Source of the DNA: Gramella sp. Hel_I_59 | Lineage (GTDB): Bacteria > Bacteroidota > Bacteroidia > Flavobacteriales > Flavobacteriaceae | DNA length: 64,000 bases | Reading direction: 5' to 3' | Assembly: GCF_006714895.1 (NCBI RefSeq) | Contig: NZ_VFME01000001.1 | Coordinates: forward strand, 2,108,001 to 2,172,000 | Shown: positions 1 to 8,886 of the stretch, piece by piece | How the letters are laid out: each line of letters starts with the position of its first letter | How positions within the stretch are numbered: position 1 is the first letter of the stretch | The notes under the pieces: model-generated | Told to the model about the DNA's origin: nothing | Databases searched by the model: none | What the model saw: only the letters and a program-made list of their open reading frames with translations | Program-made: the position numbers and the translations under genes

Positions 1-1
1 T

Positions 2-52
2 AAGAATGGCCATGAAAGTTTGGTTGTTTTCCCAAGTGGAACTTTTAGATAA
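2..52 (+). CDS. 3' end of an unidentified gene (5' end outside window)
   Basis: An open frame runs from the left edge to a TAA at 50-52 and encodes the last 16 residues of a protein ending in GTFR. It is followed 18 bases later by a strong hairpin terminator, which is what makes a gene end here plausible. Too little sequence remains to assign a family, and a chance open frame cannot be excluded. Confidence 0.35.
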   Translation, partial: KNGHESLVVFPSGTFR

Positions 53-70
53 GTTATAATCTAAAACTAT

Positions 71-108
71 AATTAGAAAGCCAGGGCAATAGTCCTGGCT
101 TTCTAATT
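71..108. terminator. Hairpin terminator after the left-edge gene
   Basis: A perfect 15-bp inverted repeat (71-85 with 94-108, stem core GAAAGCCAGG) has an 8-base loop and T-rich and A-rich flanks, so it could act in both directions. It separates the left-edge gene from the small membrane protein gene at 185. Confidence 0.75.
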
Positions 109-184
109 AACAATACTTTACACAATACTTAAATCTTTTTGGCACTACTCTGTAGTACTTTAGAATAACCAAAAAATCAACAGT

Positions 185-376
185 ATGGCAGAAATAAAAA
201 TTAGGAAGAAAAAACCAGTTTGGCCGTGGATTCTCTTAGTGATAATCCTCACAATTCTTGCGTTCTTATATTTCTACGGAAGTATGGCTGAAAACGATAA
301 TAATGAAATTGATGAGACTGATGATATCGCATTGATACTTGAGAGCTCTAATGTAAACACTAACCTCCTGAGTTAA
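185..376 (+). CDS. Small single-pass membrane protein
   Basis: This 63-residue protein has a basic N-terminus (KIRKKK), one clear hydrophobic helix at about residues 13-32 and an acidic tail. That pattern predicts a single membrane span with the tail outside. I do not recognise a family. It lies 10 bases before the PRC-barrel gene and is probably co-transcribed with it. The upstream region has a TTGGCAC element (140-146) resembling a sigma-54 -24 box, but the -12 half is poor. The protein may be a membrane partner of the PRC-barrel protein; that is inference from position only. Confidence 0.7.
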   Translation: MAEIKIRKKKPVWPWILLVIILTILAFLYFYGSMAENDNNEIDETDDIALILESSNVNTNLLS

Positions 377-386
377 AATTTTAGTT

Positions 387-1310
387 ATGAGTACAACAGA
401 AAAACACCTGGTACATTTAAGCCAGTTAAAAGGATACAAAGTAGATAATCATGATCACGATATTCGTGGATGGAAACTACTGGATCGAGATAAAAAGACA
501 ATAGGAAAAGTAGACAACCTCTTAGTAAATAAAGAATTGGGAAAAGTTGTCTATGTAGATGTTCAGGTAGAACAGGACATTATTGACCGGAACCATGACC
601 CCTACTCCACGCAACATCAAAGTGAGTTTAAGGAGTTCATCAACAAAGAGGGTGAAAATCATATCATTATTCCTATTGGACTAATTGACATCAACGCTAA
701 AGATAAATACGTATTTACAGATGGTATAGACTACCAAACTTTCGCCGAGACCAAGCGTTATCGATCAGGTACAGATATCAGTAGAAACTATGAGCATCAT
801 GTATTGGGATCCTACAACAGAGACAGAGATCATAACAATCATGATGAGTTGCAAACGACCGAAAACACTGATCTTAACAGATCTAGTTTAGATGAGTCCA
901 TAATAAATGAAAATCGCGATCATGGATATGATAAGCTTTCCGAAGAGGAGAGAAGAGTAGAAAGAGAACGGGAGAATATGCAATATTCTTCGAAAGACCG
1001 GAAGGCTGCGGTAGATGCAAGGATTGATACCGGCCGGGATGATCGCCAATTTTTAGATCGTAAGGTTGGTGAAGAGGTAAACACTTCAGAAAACAGAACA
1101 TCGCAGGAAGATTCCTATTCCGGGCGATCTTCAAACGATTCTAGAAAACCTATAGATGATCACCATCGTTCCCAGGATTTTCACGATAAACATACAGGAT
1201 TCAAACCTGAAAAATCAATCGACGAAGATCAGCACTGGCAGCATGATGACAGGAATTTAGATGATTCTGAAGATTTTTATAATCGGAGGGAATTCAACAG
1301 AAGAAAATAA
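387..1310 (+). CDS. PRC-barrel domain protein with long charged tail
   Basis: The 307-residue product has an N-terminal PRC-barrel-like domain at about residues 20-115: a GWKLLDRD stretch, then IGKVDNLLV and VVYVDVQVE strands. From about residue 130 to the end the chain is highly charged and rich in Asp, Arg, His, Asn and Ser, with no signal peptide, and looks disordered. PRC-barrel domains occur in RNA-processing proteins and in bacterial stress proteins; the tail matches stress-type proteins better than the ribosome-maturation type. A terminator follows the stop codon at once. Family assignment is good, cellular role unknown. Confidence 0.8.
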   Translation: MSTTEKHLVHLSQLKGYKVDNHDHDIRGWKLLDRDKKTIGKVDNLLVNKELGKVVYVDVQVEQDIIDRNHDPYSTQHQSEFKEFINKEGENHIIIPIGLIDINAKDKYVFTDGIDYQTFAETKRYRSGTDISRNYEHHVLGSYNRDRDHNNHDELQTTENTDLNRSSLDESIINENRDHGYDKLSEEERRVERERENMQYSSKDRKAAVDARIDTGRDDRQFLDRKVGEEVNTSENRTSQEDSYSGRSSNDSRKPIDDHHRSQDFHDKHTGFKPEKSIDEDQHWQHDDRNLDDSEDFYNRREFNRRK

Positions 1311-1313
1311 TAC

Positions 1314-1340
1314 AAGGGACTTTAAAAAGTCCCTTTTTTT
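1314..1340 (+). terminator. Intrinsic terminator after PRC-barrel gene
   Basis: AAGGGACTT and AAGTCCCTT form a hairpin with a very short loop, followed by a run of T residues. It ends the 185-1310 transcription unit. Confidence 0.85.
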
Positions 1341-1412
1341 TGATTTGTGTTTAAATTTTGATTGAGAGAAAATTGCTAACTTGAGATCATATTCAAAAAT
1401 TTGAACATTTTC

Positions 1413-4400
1413 ATGAGATATTCCTACCTGTTAAAGCTTTTTGCTTTAATAATTACTACCAATCTTACTGCACAGAACTTCGATCTTGAACTTTTTAAAA
1501 ATAAAACTCCACGAAATATAGGCCCTGCTGGAATGAGTGGACGTGTAACTTCCATAGATGTGGTTACCAGTGATCCAGATATTATGTACGCCGGGACAGC
1601 ATCTGGCGGATTATGGAAATCTACCAGTGCAGGTATCAAATGGGAACCTATATTTGATAATGAAGTTACTGCTTCTATAGGGGCTGTTGCAGTGCAACAA
1701 TCAAATCCTTCGGTTATCTGGGTTGGAACTGGTGAAGGTAATCCCAGAAATAGTCTGAATGGCGGCTACGGAATTTATAAAAGTCTTGACGGTGGAAGAA
1801 CCTGGAATAGTATGGGCCTGGAAAAGACCCGTCATATTCACCGTGTTATCATACATCCCGATAATCCTGATATAGTTTATGCAGCAGCAATTGGTTCTCC
1901 CTGGGGTGCTCACGAAGAGAGAGGAGTTTATAAAACTACCGATGGTGGAGAATCCTGGAACAAAATTCTGTATACCAATAATCTTTCAGGTGCTGCAGAC
2001 CTGGTGATGGATCCAAATAATCCCAATAAGCTGGTCGCGGCCATGTGGGAACATAAGAGAGATCCCTGGTTTTTTAAATCGGGTGGTGAAGGCTCCGGAC
2101 TTTACATAACCTACGATGGTGGGAAGACCTGGAAAAAGAAAACAGAAAAAGACGGACTTCCCAAAGGAGATCTGGGAAGAATCGGACTTGCAATTGCAGC
2201 TTCAGATTCCAATATTATGTATGCTCTGGTTGAATCGAAAAAGAATGCCCTTTATAAATCTGAAGATGGAGGGTTTAGCTGGAAAATGATCAATGATAAG
2301 GATGAAATTGGTAACCGACCATTTTATTATTCAGATCTATTTGTAGATCCTCAGAATGAGAATCGGTTGTATTCCGTTTTTACCTATGTGAATGTATCTG
2401 AAGATGGAGGAAACAGTTTTAAAGAATTGATGCCTGCCTATGGTGTAGACAATGGTATACATCCAGATCATCACGCCTTCTGGATTCATCCGGAAGATGG
2501 AAGCTTCCTGATGGACGGGAATGATGGCGGACTCAATATTTCTAAAGATCGAGGTAAGAGCTGGAGATTCGTAGCCAATCTTCCTGTGGCTCAATTCTAT
2601 CATATTGCTGTGGATAATGAATTTCCTTACAACGTTTATGGTGGAATGCAGGATAATGGAAGCTGGAGAGGACCCGCTTATGTCTGGAAAGCACAGGGAA
2701 TCCGAAATTCTTACTGGCAGGAAATTAGTTTTGGTGATGGTTTTGATGTCGTTCCAGACCCGGACGACAGCAGGTATGGCTGGAGTATGAGTCAGCAGGG
2801 ATATGTTAGCAGGTACGATCATGAAACTGGAAATAACTATTCGGTTAGACCTACGCATCCAGATCCTGATGTAGAACTTCGATTTAACTGGAATTCTGCT
2901 ATAAATATTGATCCGTTCGATAGCAATACTATTTACTTCGGAAGTCAATTTGTCCACAAAAGCACAGATAAAGGTTTAACCTGGGAGATCATATCACCAG
3001 ACTTAACCACCAATGATCCTGAAAAGCAGAAACAAACTGAAAGTGGTGGACTTACCATGGACGCCACCGGAGCTGAAAATTTTACTACCATTTTGGTAAT
3101 CGAACCTTCATCCTTAGAAGAAGATATGTTGTGGGTTGGAACAGATGACGGGAAAGTTCAATATACCCGTGATGGTGGTGAGAACTGGACAGATGTATCC
3201 AATAACTTACCAAAACTACCGGAAGGTAGCTGGATCGTACAGATCAAAGCCAGCAACAAGCGAAAAGGCGAGGCACTGCTGGTCGCAAATGATTATCGAA
3301 GATTCAATTATGAGCCTTATGCGTATAGAACCAGAAATTATGGAAAAAGCTGGGAACGAATTGTTGGCGACGATGATACCGAGAGCTATGCCCTTAGCAT
3401 TATAGAAGATCCGGAAGAAGAAAATCTGTTATTTCTTGGAACAGATGACGGACTATATATTTCACTTGATGCAGGTAAGAACTGGGAGAAATACACCCAT
3501 GGTTTTCCTACAGTTTCAGTGAAGGATTTGGTGATACATCCACGTGAGCATGATCTGGTAATCGGAACATTTGGTCGTGCAGCATGGGTCCTTGATGATA
3601 TTAGACCTTTTAGAAAACTTGCAGGAGCAAATACGATTATAGAGAATAAACTAACTATGTTCGAACCACCTATTGCCTATCAAAATGCTACTCAGCAACC
3701 AACTGGGAGCAGATTTGGTGGTGATGCGGTATATCAGGGGGAAAATCGCAAGCAGGGAGCACCAATCTCTTACTTTATTATAATCGATTCTTCGGAAGTG
3801 GATACTAAAGTTGAGAATGAAAATGAGTCAGAATATAAAACTGAAGATGAGGAACAAGATAAAAAAAATGATTCTGACAGTATTAATCTGAAGATCTACG
3901 ATGAAGAACGTTTAATAAGAACTTTAGGGCAAAAGGCTCCGGATAGCACTGGAATTTACACGATGAAATGGTATCTCGATGAAAAAGGAGCAGACCGGCC
4001 TTCAAGATCTATTAGAGAATCTAAGAGAGAACCAGGAGGTGTCGCTGTAAAACCGGGAGATTATCGACTAGTAATGAGTTTCGAGGGAGAAACCTCCGAA
4101 GAAGTGATTAAGGTCAAAACAGATCCTCGGCTGGAGGTTTCAGAAGAAAGTATTACTGAAGTTTATGAAGCTGGTCAGAAGATTGAAAAATGGCAACAAA
4201 CTGCCGCAGATGCGGTAGAGCAATTAGTGCAGAGTAAGAGCACAGCAGAAAATTTCGCGAAAGATCTTAAACAGAATCTGGAAGATACTTCAGAAAGGAA
4301 GTCGGCATTAAAGAGTGTCGATTCCATCACAAAAAGCCTGGAGGCACATATCGCGCTGTTTCTGGGGAAAGTTGATGACAGGCAGGGAATCACAAGAAAC

Positions 4401-4634
4401 AGAGAAAATACAGTGATGACCAGGCTTGGTACGGCATCCAGTTATGTACGATCCAGGCAGAATGGTATTACAAAAACTGAAGAAATACTTATGGACCAGG
4501 CGCGGGAAGAACTTCAGGCAGCTTTAAACAAAACAAATAAGTTCAATCAGGAAGAATGGCAAGATTTTAAAGCAGAAATGAAACAAATAGAAATGTCGGT
4601 TTTCAAAGAAACCCGAATATTTGAGATAGAATAA
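1413..4634 (+). CDS. Secreted BNR/sortilin-type beta-propeller protein
   Basis: About 1,073 residues with an N-terminal signal peptide (MRYSYLLKLFALIITT... ending near TAQ). The first 750 residues carry repeated Asp-box/BNR elements such as SLDGGRTW, TTDGGESW, TYDGGKTW, SEDGGFSW and TRDGGENW, the signature of VPS10/sortilin-like propellers often annotated as glycosyl hydrolase in Bacteroidota. No catalytic residues can be assigned. A very acidic insert near residue 800 precedes a C-terminal helical region. A TTG at 1401 is in frame, but the ATG at 1413 gives a cleaner signal peptide. It is monocistronic, between terminators. Such proteins are usually exported and may bind or process peptides or glycans; the substrate here is unknown. 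Confidence 0.85.
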   Translation: MRYSYLLKLFALIITTNLTAQNFDLELFKNKTPRNIGPAGMSGRVTSIDVVTSDPDIMYAGTASGGLWKSTSAGIKWEPIFDNEVTASIGAVAVQQSNPSVIWVGTGEGNPRNSLNGGYGIYKSLDGGRTWNSMGLEKTRHIHRVIIHPDNPDIVYAAAIGSPWGAHEERGVYKTTDGGESWNKILYTNNLSGAADLVMDPNNPNKLVAAMWEHKRDPWFFKSGGEGSGLYITYDGGKTWKKKTEKDGLPKGDLGRIGLAIAASDSNIMYALVESKKNALYKSEDGGFSWKMINDKDEIGNRPFYYSDLFVDPQNENRLYSVFTYVNVSEDGGNSFKELMPAYGVDNGIHPDHHAFWIHPEDGSFLMDGNDGGLNISKDRGKSWRFVANLPVAQFYHIAVDNEFPYNVYGGMQDNGSWRGPAYVWKAQGIRNSYWQEISFGDGFDVVPDPDDSRYGWSMSQQGYVSRYDHETGNNYSVRPTHPDPDVELRFNWNSAINIDPFDSNTIYFGSQFVHKSTDKGLTWEIISPDLTTNDPEKQKQTESGGLTMDATGAENFTTILVIEPSSLEEDMLWVGTDDGKVQYTRDGGENWTDVSNNLPKLPEGSWIVQIKASNKRKGEALLVANDYRRFNYEPYAYRTRNYGKSWERIVGDDDTESYALSIIEDPEEENLLFLGTDDGLYISLDAGKNWEKYTHGFPTVSVKDLVIHPREHDLVIGTFGRAAWVLDDIRPFRKLAGANTIIENKLTMFEPPIAYQNATQQPTGSRFGGDAVYQGENRKQGAPISYFIIIDSSEVDTKVENENESEYKTEDEEQDKKNDSDSINLKIYDEERLIRTLGQKAPDSTGIYTMKWYLDEKGADRPSRSIRESKREPGGVAVKPGDYRLVMSFEGETSEEVIKVKTDPRLEVSEESITEVYEAGQKIEKWQQTAADAVEQLVQSKSTAENFAKDLKQNLEDTSERKSALKSVDSITKSLEAHIALFLGKVDDRQGITRNRENTVMTRLGTASSYVRSRQNGITKTEEILMDQAREELQAALNKTNKFNQEEWQDFKAEMKQIEMSVFKETRIFEIE

Positions 4635-4641
4635 ACTAATT

Positions 4642-4671
4642 AAAAGCTCTTCTCCGGAAGGGCTTTTTTTT
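4642..4671. terminator. Hairpin terminator shared by convergent genes
   Basis: AAAAGCTCTTC pairs with GAAGGGCTTTT around a TCCG loop (one wobble pair), with T runs to the right and A-rich sequence to the left. It can serve both the plus-strand propeller gene and the minus-strand APP1 gene. Confidence 0.8.
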
Positions 4672-4682
4672 ATCAAGGTATT

Positions 4683-5672
4683 CTAAATGATTCCTATCTT
4701 GTCAGAATGATCGATCGCCGTCTTACTGTCCTGGAAATAGCAGGTATTTACATCCATACTTTCAATATTAGCTAACACTTCCTGAACCGCTTTTTTTGGA
4801 GATTTAGAAGTCTGCCGAATATAGATCGCTCTAATATTTCTTGGAAATGTTTTGCAGATACGTTCGTATAAATATGGATCATGTTGAGAATCATCCCCTA
4901 AAAGAACATATTCCAGATGTGGATAGAATGATATAATATCTTTGATCTTTACAAATTTATGATCGTGATCTCCCCTGCCCGTTTTAATGAAATCCATCAA
5001 CCCGGTCTTGATCTGCTTTAATTTGATCACAGCTTTAGGAAGATCATGCAGCCGTGCGAATTCATCAATAAAGTCGTACAGATTCCATTCGCTGGAAGAC
5101 ACATAGAAAAATGAATTAAACGAATTATCTTCTTCTCTACCCGCCCTGCTTAGTTTATGATAATGATCCTTTACCTCTTCAAATATCTTACGATTATTAA
5201 TGTTCTTAGATAGCATTACGTAAATCTTTTTAAAGAACTTACTGCTGTGTGAAACAAGGAAAGTATCATCAATATCTGAAATGATCGCAAGTTTACCTGG
5301 ATGTGGTTTTAATAGCTCTCCTTTTTCGATCATTCCAAACTCACCTGTATTGCAGGTAACTTCATACTCGTGCCATCCTGGCTCTATGTTAGAGTCATAG
5401 GGTACGGTAAATCTAAAATATCCATCATCCTGAGTTTTAGTTTTAACCTCCAAATCCTGGAATTTTAAATGAACTTCATAATTAGGGAGTGGTTCAATGC
5501 GAAATTTGTGAAGTAAAGCATAAGCATGCTTAATTCCCTTTTTGTCAATACTATACTTATCTGGAGCCCAGGACTGGAACAGATGTCCAAAAACTACTAG
5601 TTCTTCTTCATTAACGTAACCCCGATAAAGTTTAAGATCAAGCTTCAAAATTTGGCCTTTTTTTAAAATCAC
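4683..5672 (-). CDS. APP1-type (DUF2183) phosphatase-domain protein
   Basis: The 329-residue protein has an N-terminal beta-rich region (to about residue 125) followed by a HAD-like catalytic domain. The nucleophile motif is ISDIDDTFL near residue 133, then a FYVSSSEWN strand and a LLGDDSQHDP motif near the C-terminus, matching the DUF2183/APP1 family. Yeast App1 is a phosphatidate phosphatase; bacterial substrates are mostly untested. There is no signal peptide, so it is probably cytoplasmic. It starts 47 bases from, and divergent to, a lipid kinase gene, which hints at opposing steps in lipid phosphate turnover (inference). Confidence 0.85.
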   Translation of the reverse strand: MILKKGQILKLDLKLYRGYVNEEELVVFGHLFQSWAPDKYSIDKKGIKHAYALLHKFRIEPLPNYEVHLKFQDLEVKTKTQDDGYFRFTVPYDSNIEPGWHEYEVTCNTGEFGMIEKGELLKPHPGKLAIISDIDDTFLVSHSSKFFKKIYVMLSKNINNRKIFEEVKDHYHKLSRAGREEDNSFNSFFYVSSSEWNLYDFIDEFARLHDLPKAVIKLKQIKTGLMDFIKTGRGDHDHKFVKIKDIISFYPHLEYVLLGDDSQHDPYLYERICKTFPRNIRAIYIRQTSKSPKKAVQEVLANIESMDVNTCYFQDSKTAIDHSDKIGII

Positions 5673-5719
5673 TTCCGTTCCAAAATACTTAATTTTAAAA
5701 GTAATTCAACCAATGGCAC

Positions 5720-6622
5720 ATGAATTTTAACCAAGTTTTATTGATAGTGAACCCTATTTCTGGTGATCTGGACAAAAAGCAGATTATCCAGCAGGCACGT
5801 GAATACGCAAATACTCATCAAATTACTATACATCTTTTCGCTACTACTGGAGAGGAGGACGTTGAAAAAATTCAGGATCGTTTGGATTCGCTCAAGATTG
5901 AAAGGATCATTGCGATAGGTGGTGATGGAACCATTAACCTGGTAGCTAAAGCGATCAAAAGCTATGGCATTCCCTTAGGGATTATTCCCGCAGGATCTGC
6001 AAATGGATTAGCTACAAATTTCGGCATTCCCGAATCTATTGAGGAACAGGTGAAAATTGCCTTTGGTGACACTATTTTCGAAATGGATCTGCTAAACATT
6101 AATGATGATATCTGTCTTCATCTCAGTGATCTTGGTATAAATGCTGAACTCATTCAGAATTATGAAGACTCCAGATTTCGGGGAAAATTCGGGTATTTAT
6201 TGCAATCACTTCCAACATTGCTAAAAAGTGAATATCCTTTTGAATTTGAAGTAGAAACCAATTTTAAAAAACGACAAACCAGTGGTGCGCTTCTCGCCAT
6301 TGCGAATGCTAACAAGTATGGTACTGGGGCCAATATTAATCCCAACGGGAAGTTGGACGACGGCAAGTTTGAGATCATTATTTACAGAAAACTAGATCTG
6401 GCAGAGATCATCAAGACCGTACGCAATGAAACCGATGTTAATTCAGATGTTGTTGAAATTTTTCAGGCTAGTGAAGCGAAGATCACCTGTAAAACGCCCG
6501 TAGCATTTCAGATTGACGGAGAATTCAAAGGAGAAAATTCCGAAGTAAAAATAGGTATTATGGAGGAAAAGCTAAAGGTTGTGGTACCGGCAGAATTTAA
6601 TTCCCAGGCTCCACAGGCATAA
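5720..6622 (+). CDS. Diacylglycerol/sphingosine kinase-family lipid kinase (YegS-like)
   Basis: The 300-residue protein starts with NPISG (the phosphate-binding NP.SG motif) and has the ATP-binding GGDGT near residue 75, then PAGSANGLA (usual form PxGTxND/GxA). This order defines the DAGK_cat superfamily of soluble lipid kinases. The C-terminal half is the beta-sandwich lid, including FQIDGE. It would phosphorylate a membrane lipid, exact substrate unknown. The last 26 bases overlap the convergent gene at 6597. The divergent APP1-type phosphatase suggests a kinase/phosphatase pair. Confidence 0.9.
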   Translation: MNFNQVLLIVNPISGDLDKKQIIQQAREYANTHQITIHLFATTGEEDVEKIQDRLDSLKIERIIAIGGDGTINLVAKAIKSYGIPLGIIPAGSANGLATNFGIPESIEEQVKIAFGDTIFEMDLLNINDDICLHLSDLGINAELIQNYEDSRFRGKFGYLLQSLPTLLKSEYPFEFEVETNFKKRQTSGALLAIANANKYGTGANINPNGKLDDGKFEIIIYRKLDLAEIIKTVRNETDVNSDVVEIFQASEAKITCKTPVAFQIDGEFKGENSEVKIGIMEEKLKVVVPAEFNSQAPQA

Positions 6623-7520
6623 AGATCTCGGCTTTCCAGCTTAATGCTTCTCCACCAGTTTTAGGGTTGTTCCAGAAGATCTCCAATGGTAAGTTACTAG
6701 TTTTAAGATCCCTCTTTTTAGCTTCAGAAAGCAATTGATGCCAGGCAAGGTCTGAACTTCTGTAATTGCCATTAAAGATCGCTTTCAAAGATGTAGTAGC
6801 TGGAAATTGCTGAAACTCTATAAATGTATTGGGTCTTATATCCTGAGCGAGATTTAACGGGAAACAAAAATCATAATCAATAGTTCCGGCCTCCTGATCC
6901 CAGGCCTGGATCTTTACGAATGGATATCCGGTCAGTTTTAATTTATGTGAAATCTGAAAGTCTTCAAGATAACCAATATCTCTGACCATTTGCATTGCCT
7001 TATTCTCAACCTTGATATCTTCAGCAGGTTTGCAAATACAATCCAGTGCCGGGGAATAAACAATACTGTCTACTACCTGCACTTTATAATTCGCTTGTTT
7101 CTTTAGTAGCTCCTTACCAAATTTGAGAAACGAATTTTCGAGGCTATCAATATATACACTTTCAGAAAATGGATTTAATATAGCCAGTCTGTTTTGGATT
7201 TTCTTACCAGATGCTACATTAACAGATACACTGGTAGCAGAATCTGCTTGATTTTCCAACTCCCAAAGAAGCTCAAGTTTCTGGTCACCAAATTGCAGAG
7301 TTTGCTTTATTTCCTCATATCCCTCAGTTTGCTGATAAGAGACTGTCGGTTCGCTATCAAATATGCTATAGCTTTCTATTTTTTTAAGTTCTTGCTGAAC
7401 CATGGCAGGCAAATGATTTGCCTGAAATCTAAACTGGTAATCATATTCTTTTATAAATAAAAACCACGCCAGGCTAAGGAGTAAAACACCCAGCAGGATA
7501 GTAATAAACTTCTTGATCAT
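6597..7520 (-). CDS. Membrane-anchored SRPBCC plus GyrI-like effector-binding protein
   Basis: The 307-residue protein has one N-terminal hydrophobic helix (about residues 5-24). About 120 residues resemble a polyketide-cyclase/START-like (SRPBCC) fold, and a C-terminal half resembles the GyrI-like/AraC effector-binding domain (AIFNGNYRSSDLAW, then LPLEIFWNNP and a closing MPVEPGN). There is no DNA-binding domain. It would sit on the periplasmic side and bind a small hydrophobic molecule. The start lies 1 base after the stop of the upstream haloperoxidase-like gene, so it is the last gene of that operon. Domain calls are from pattern alone and moderately sure. Confidence 0.7.
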   Translation of the reverse strand: MIKKFITILLGVLLLSLAWFLFIKEYDYQFRFQANHLPAMVQQELKKIESYSIFDSEPTVSYQQTEGYEEIKQTLQFGDQKLELLWELENQADSATSVSVNVASGKKIQNRLAILNPFSESVYIDSLENSFLKFGKELLKKQANYKVQVVDSIVYSPALDCICKPAEDIKVENKAMQMVRDIGYLEDFQISHKLKLTGYPFVKIQAWDQEAGTIDYDFCFPLNLAQDIRPNTFIEFQQFPATTSLKAIFNGNYRSSDLAWHQLLSEAKKRDLKTSNLPLEIFWNNPKTGGEALSWKAEIFMPVEPGN

Positions 7521-7521
7521 A

Positions 7522-8886
7522 TTATTTGGAAGCTAATTCGGAATTTTTCGTAGATTTTGTCATTTGAAGATTTTCGATGATATATTTTCCCAGATTCTGG
7601 CCCTGGGTCATCCCAACTTCAATGGCAGCCCGGTAATGAATCCCTCCATACAATCTACTGTTTGCTGCCTCTTCTGAAGCTTTACTGAATGATTCAAAGC
7701 TTCTAACCGGTAGTCCATAATCTACTTCAGTATCATCATCAAAGGCGAAGTTGTCACCAAATATATCTGTCAAGGCCGTGGCAGCAGCCGCAGAAATTAC
7801 AGAATGTCCACTTGTATATTCTGGAAATGGCGGAGTTTGTAGCACAGATGTCCAGTTCTCGTCTATATATTTATTGATAACAGTTTCAGGTCTCACAAGG
7901 TTGCTACGATACTTTTCATCCCAGCAACTAATAAAACCATCTGCAATAGCTATGGCGGTCTTAGAATAGGCGTAAACAGATTTACTGAAGTCGGCTTCAT
8001 CCTTCTGGCAGGCAATTTTCACAATTCCCATCCAGTGACCTCCCGGAGTGATCTTTTTTGTAGCGAACATCAAGTGCCCTCTTAATATGGAAACATAAGG
8101 ATTACAGTCCCAGAACTTGGCGATTGCCATTTCTTCGCTGTTCTCCTCGTCTTTTGCGATTTTCTCTCTAATATTATAAACCTCCATGAGTTCTGTATGA
8201 AATCTTGAACCTTCTTCCATAGAAAATTCTGGTGGTGGCGCTGGTTTAAACTGGTTTGCATCCTCGATCACGAAAGGTCTTATTTTCATCCAGTGCGGTT
8301 CGATCCCATCCATGTAAGAAGGCGGGGTTGGCTGCCATCTGCTTTCATCATCTGTAAGAATAGAAAATTTAGGCATGGTTCGGGTTTCAGAATAGTTATC
8401 CTGTTTCAACCAATCTTTTATATGAGCGGCCACCCTTTTCCCATAAGCTTCAGAAACTTTAAAGGATCTCTCATTCGTGTTTTTCCATTTTGAGAATAAA
8501 CTATCACTTTTAACCGTCACTTTATCTTCTGAAAATACCAGGCTGGTTGCGATGTCGTAAAATGCCACAATTGCGGCAACTTCAGGGTTTGTAAGATCAG
8601 ATTCTGGAGCAGGAACTTCCTCGAGATTGGTCAACTGACCTGAAAGACTCTGGTAATTCTCATCAAATTGCGCCATGACTTCGTAAGCAGCGATATTAGA
8701 GTATGCATATACTCTACTTGCCACCGGAGGTGAAAAAATATCGTGCACCATCGTTTTACTGATGTGCTCATTAGCAGCATGAAAATCATCTGGAGTTACG
8801 ACGATCTCTTTCTCTTCCTGTGAACAGGAAATAAAAAGAAGAAGGCAACATGATAAGCTGGCTATATGTTTAAAAACTGAATTCAT
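7522..8886 (-). CDS. PAP2 / vanadium-dependent haloperoxidase-like lipoprotein
   Basis: About 454 residues beginning MNSVFKHIASL with a lipobox ending FISC, so probably a lipoprotein. The PAP2/vanadium-haloperoxidase oxyanion site is visible in three parts: K-x6-RP (KYRSNLVRP), YTSGH where PSGH is usual, and SR-x5-H (SRLYGGIH). The acidic residue usual four positions after the last His is Ala here, with a Glu two residues further on. The fold binds phosphate or vanadate; either phosphatase or haloperoxidase activity is possible. A TTG at 8895 is in frame, but ATG at 8886 is preferred. It overlaps the upstream FG-GAP gene by 17 bases. Confidence 0.82.
   Translation of the reverse strand: MNSVFKHIASLSCCLLLFISCSQEEKEIVVTPDDFHAANEHISKTMVHDIFSPPVASRVYAYSNIAAYEVMAQFDENYQSLSGQLTNLEEVPAPESDLTNPEVAAIVAFYDIATSLVFSEDKVTVKSDSLFSKWKNTNERSFKVSEAYGKRVAAHIKDWLKQDNYSETRTMPKFSILTDDESRWQPTPPSYMDGIEPHWMKIRPFVIEDANQFKPAPPPEFSMEEGSRFHTELMEVYNIREKIAKDEENSEEMAIAKFWDCNPYVSILRGHLMFATKKITPGGHWMGIVKIACQKDEADFSKSVYAYSKTAIAIADGFISCWDEKYRSNLVRPETVINKYIDENWTSVLQTPPFPEYTSGHSVISAAAATALTDIFGDNFAFDDDTEVDYGLPVRSFESFSKASEEAANSRLYGGIHYRAAIEVGMTQGQNLGKYIIENLQMTKSTKNSELASK

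Noticed and set aside
2337..2957. Long antisense ORF (206 codons) inside the propeller gene
   Set aside because: It is the complement of a clearly coding repeat region, has no signal, domain or promoter, and arises from codon bias of the real gene.
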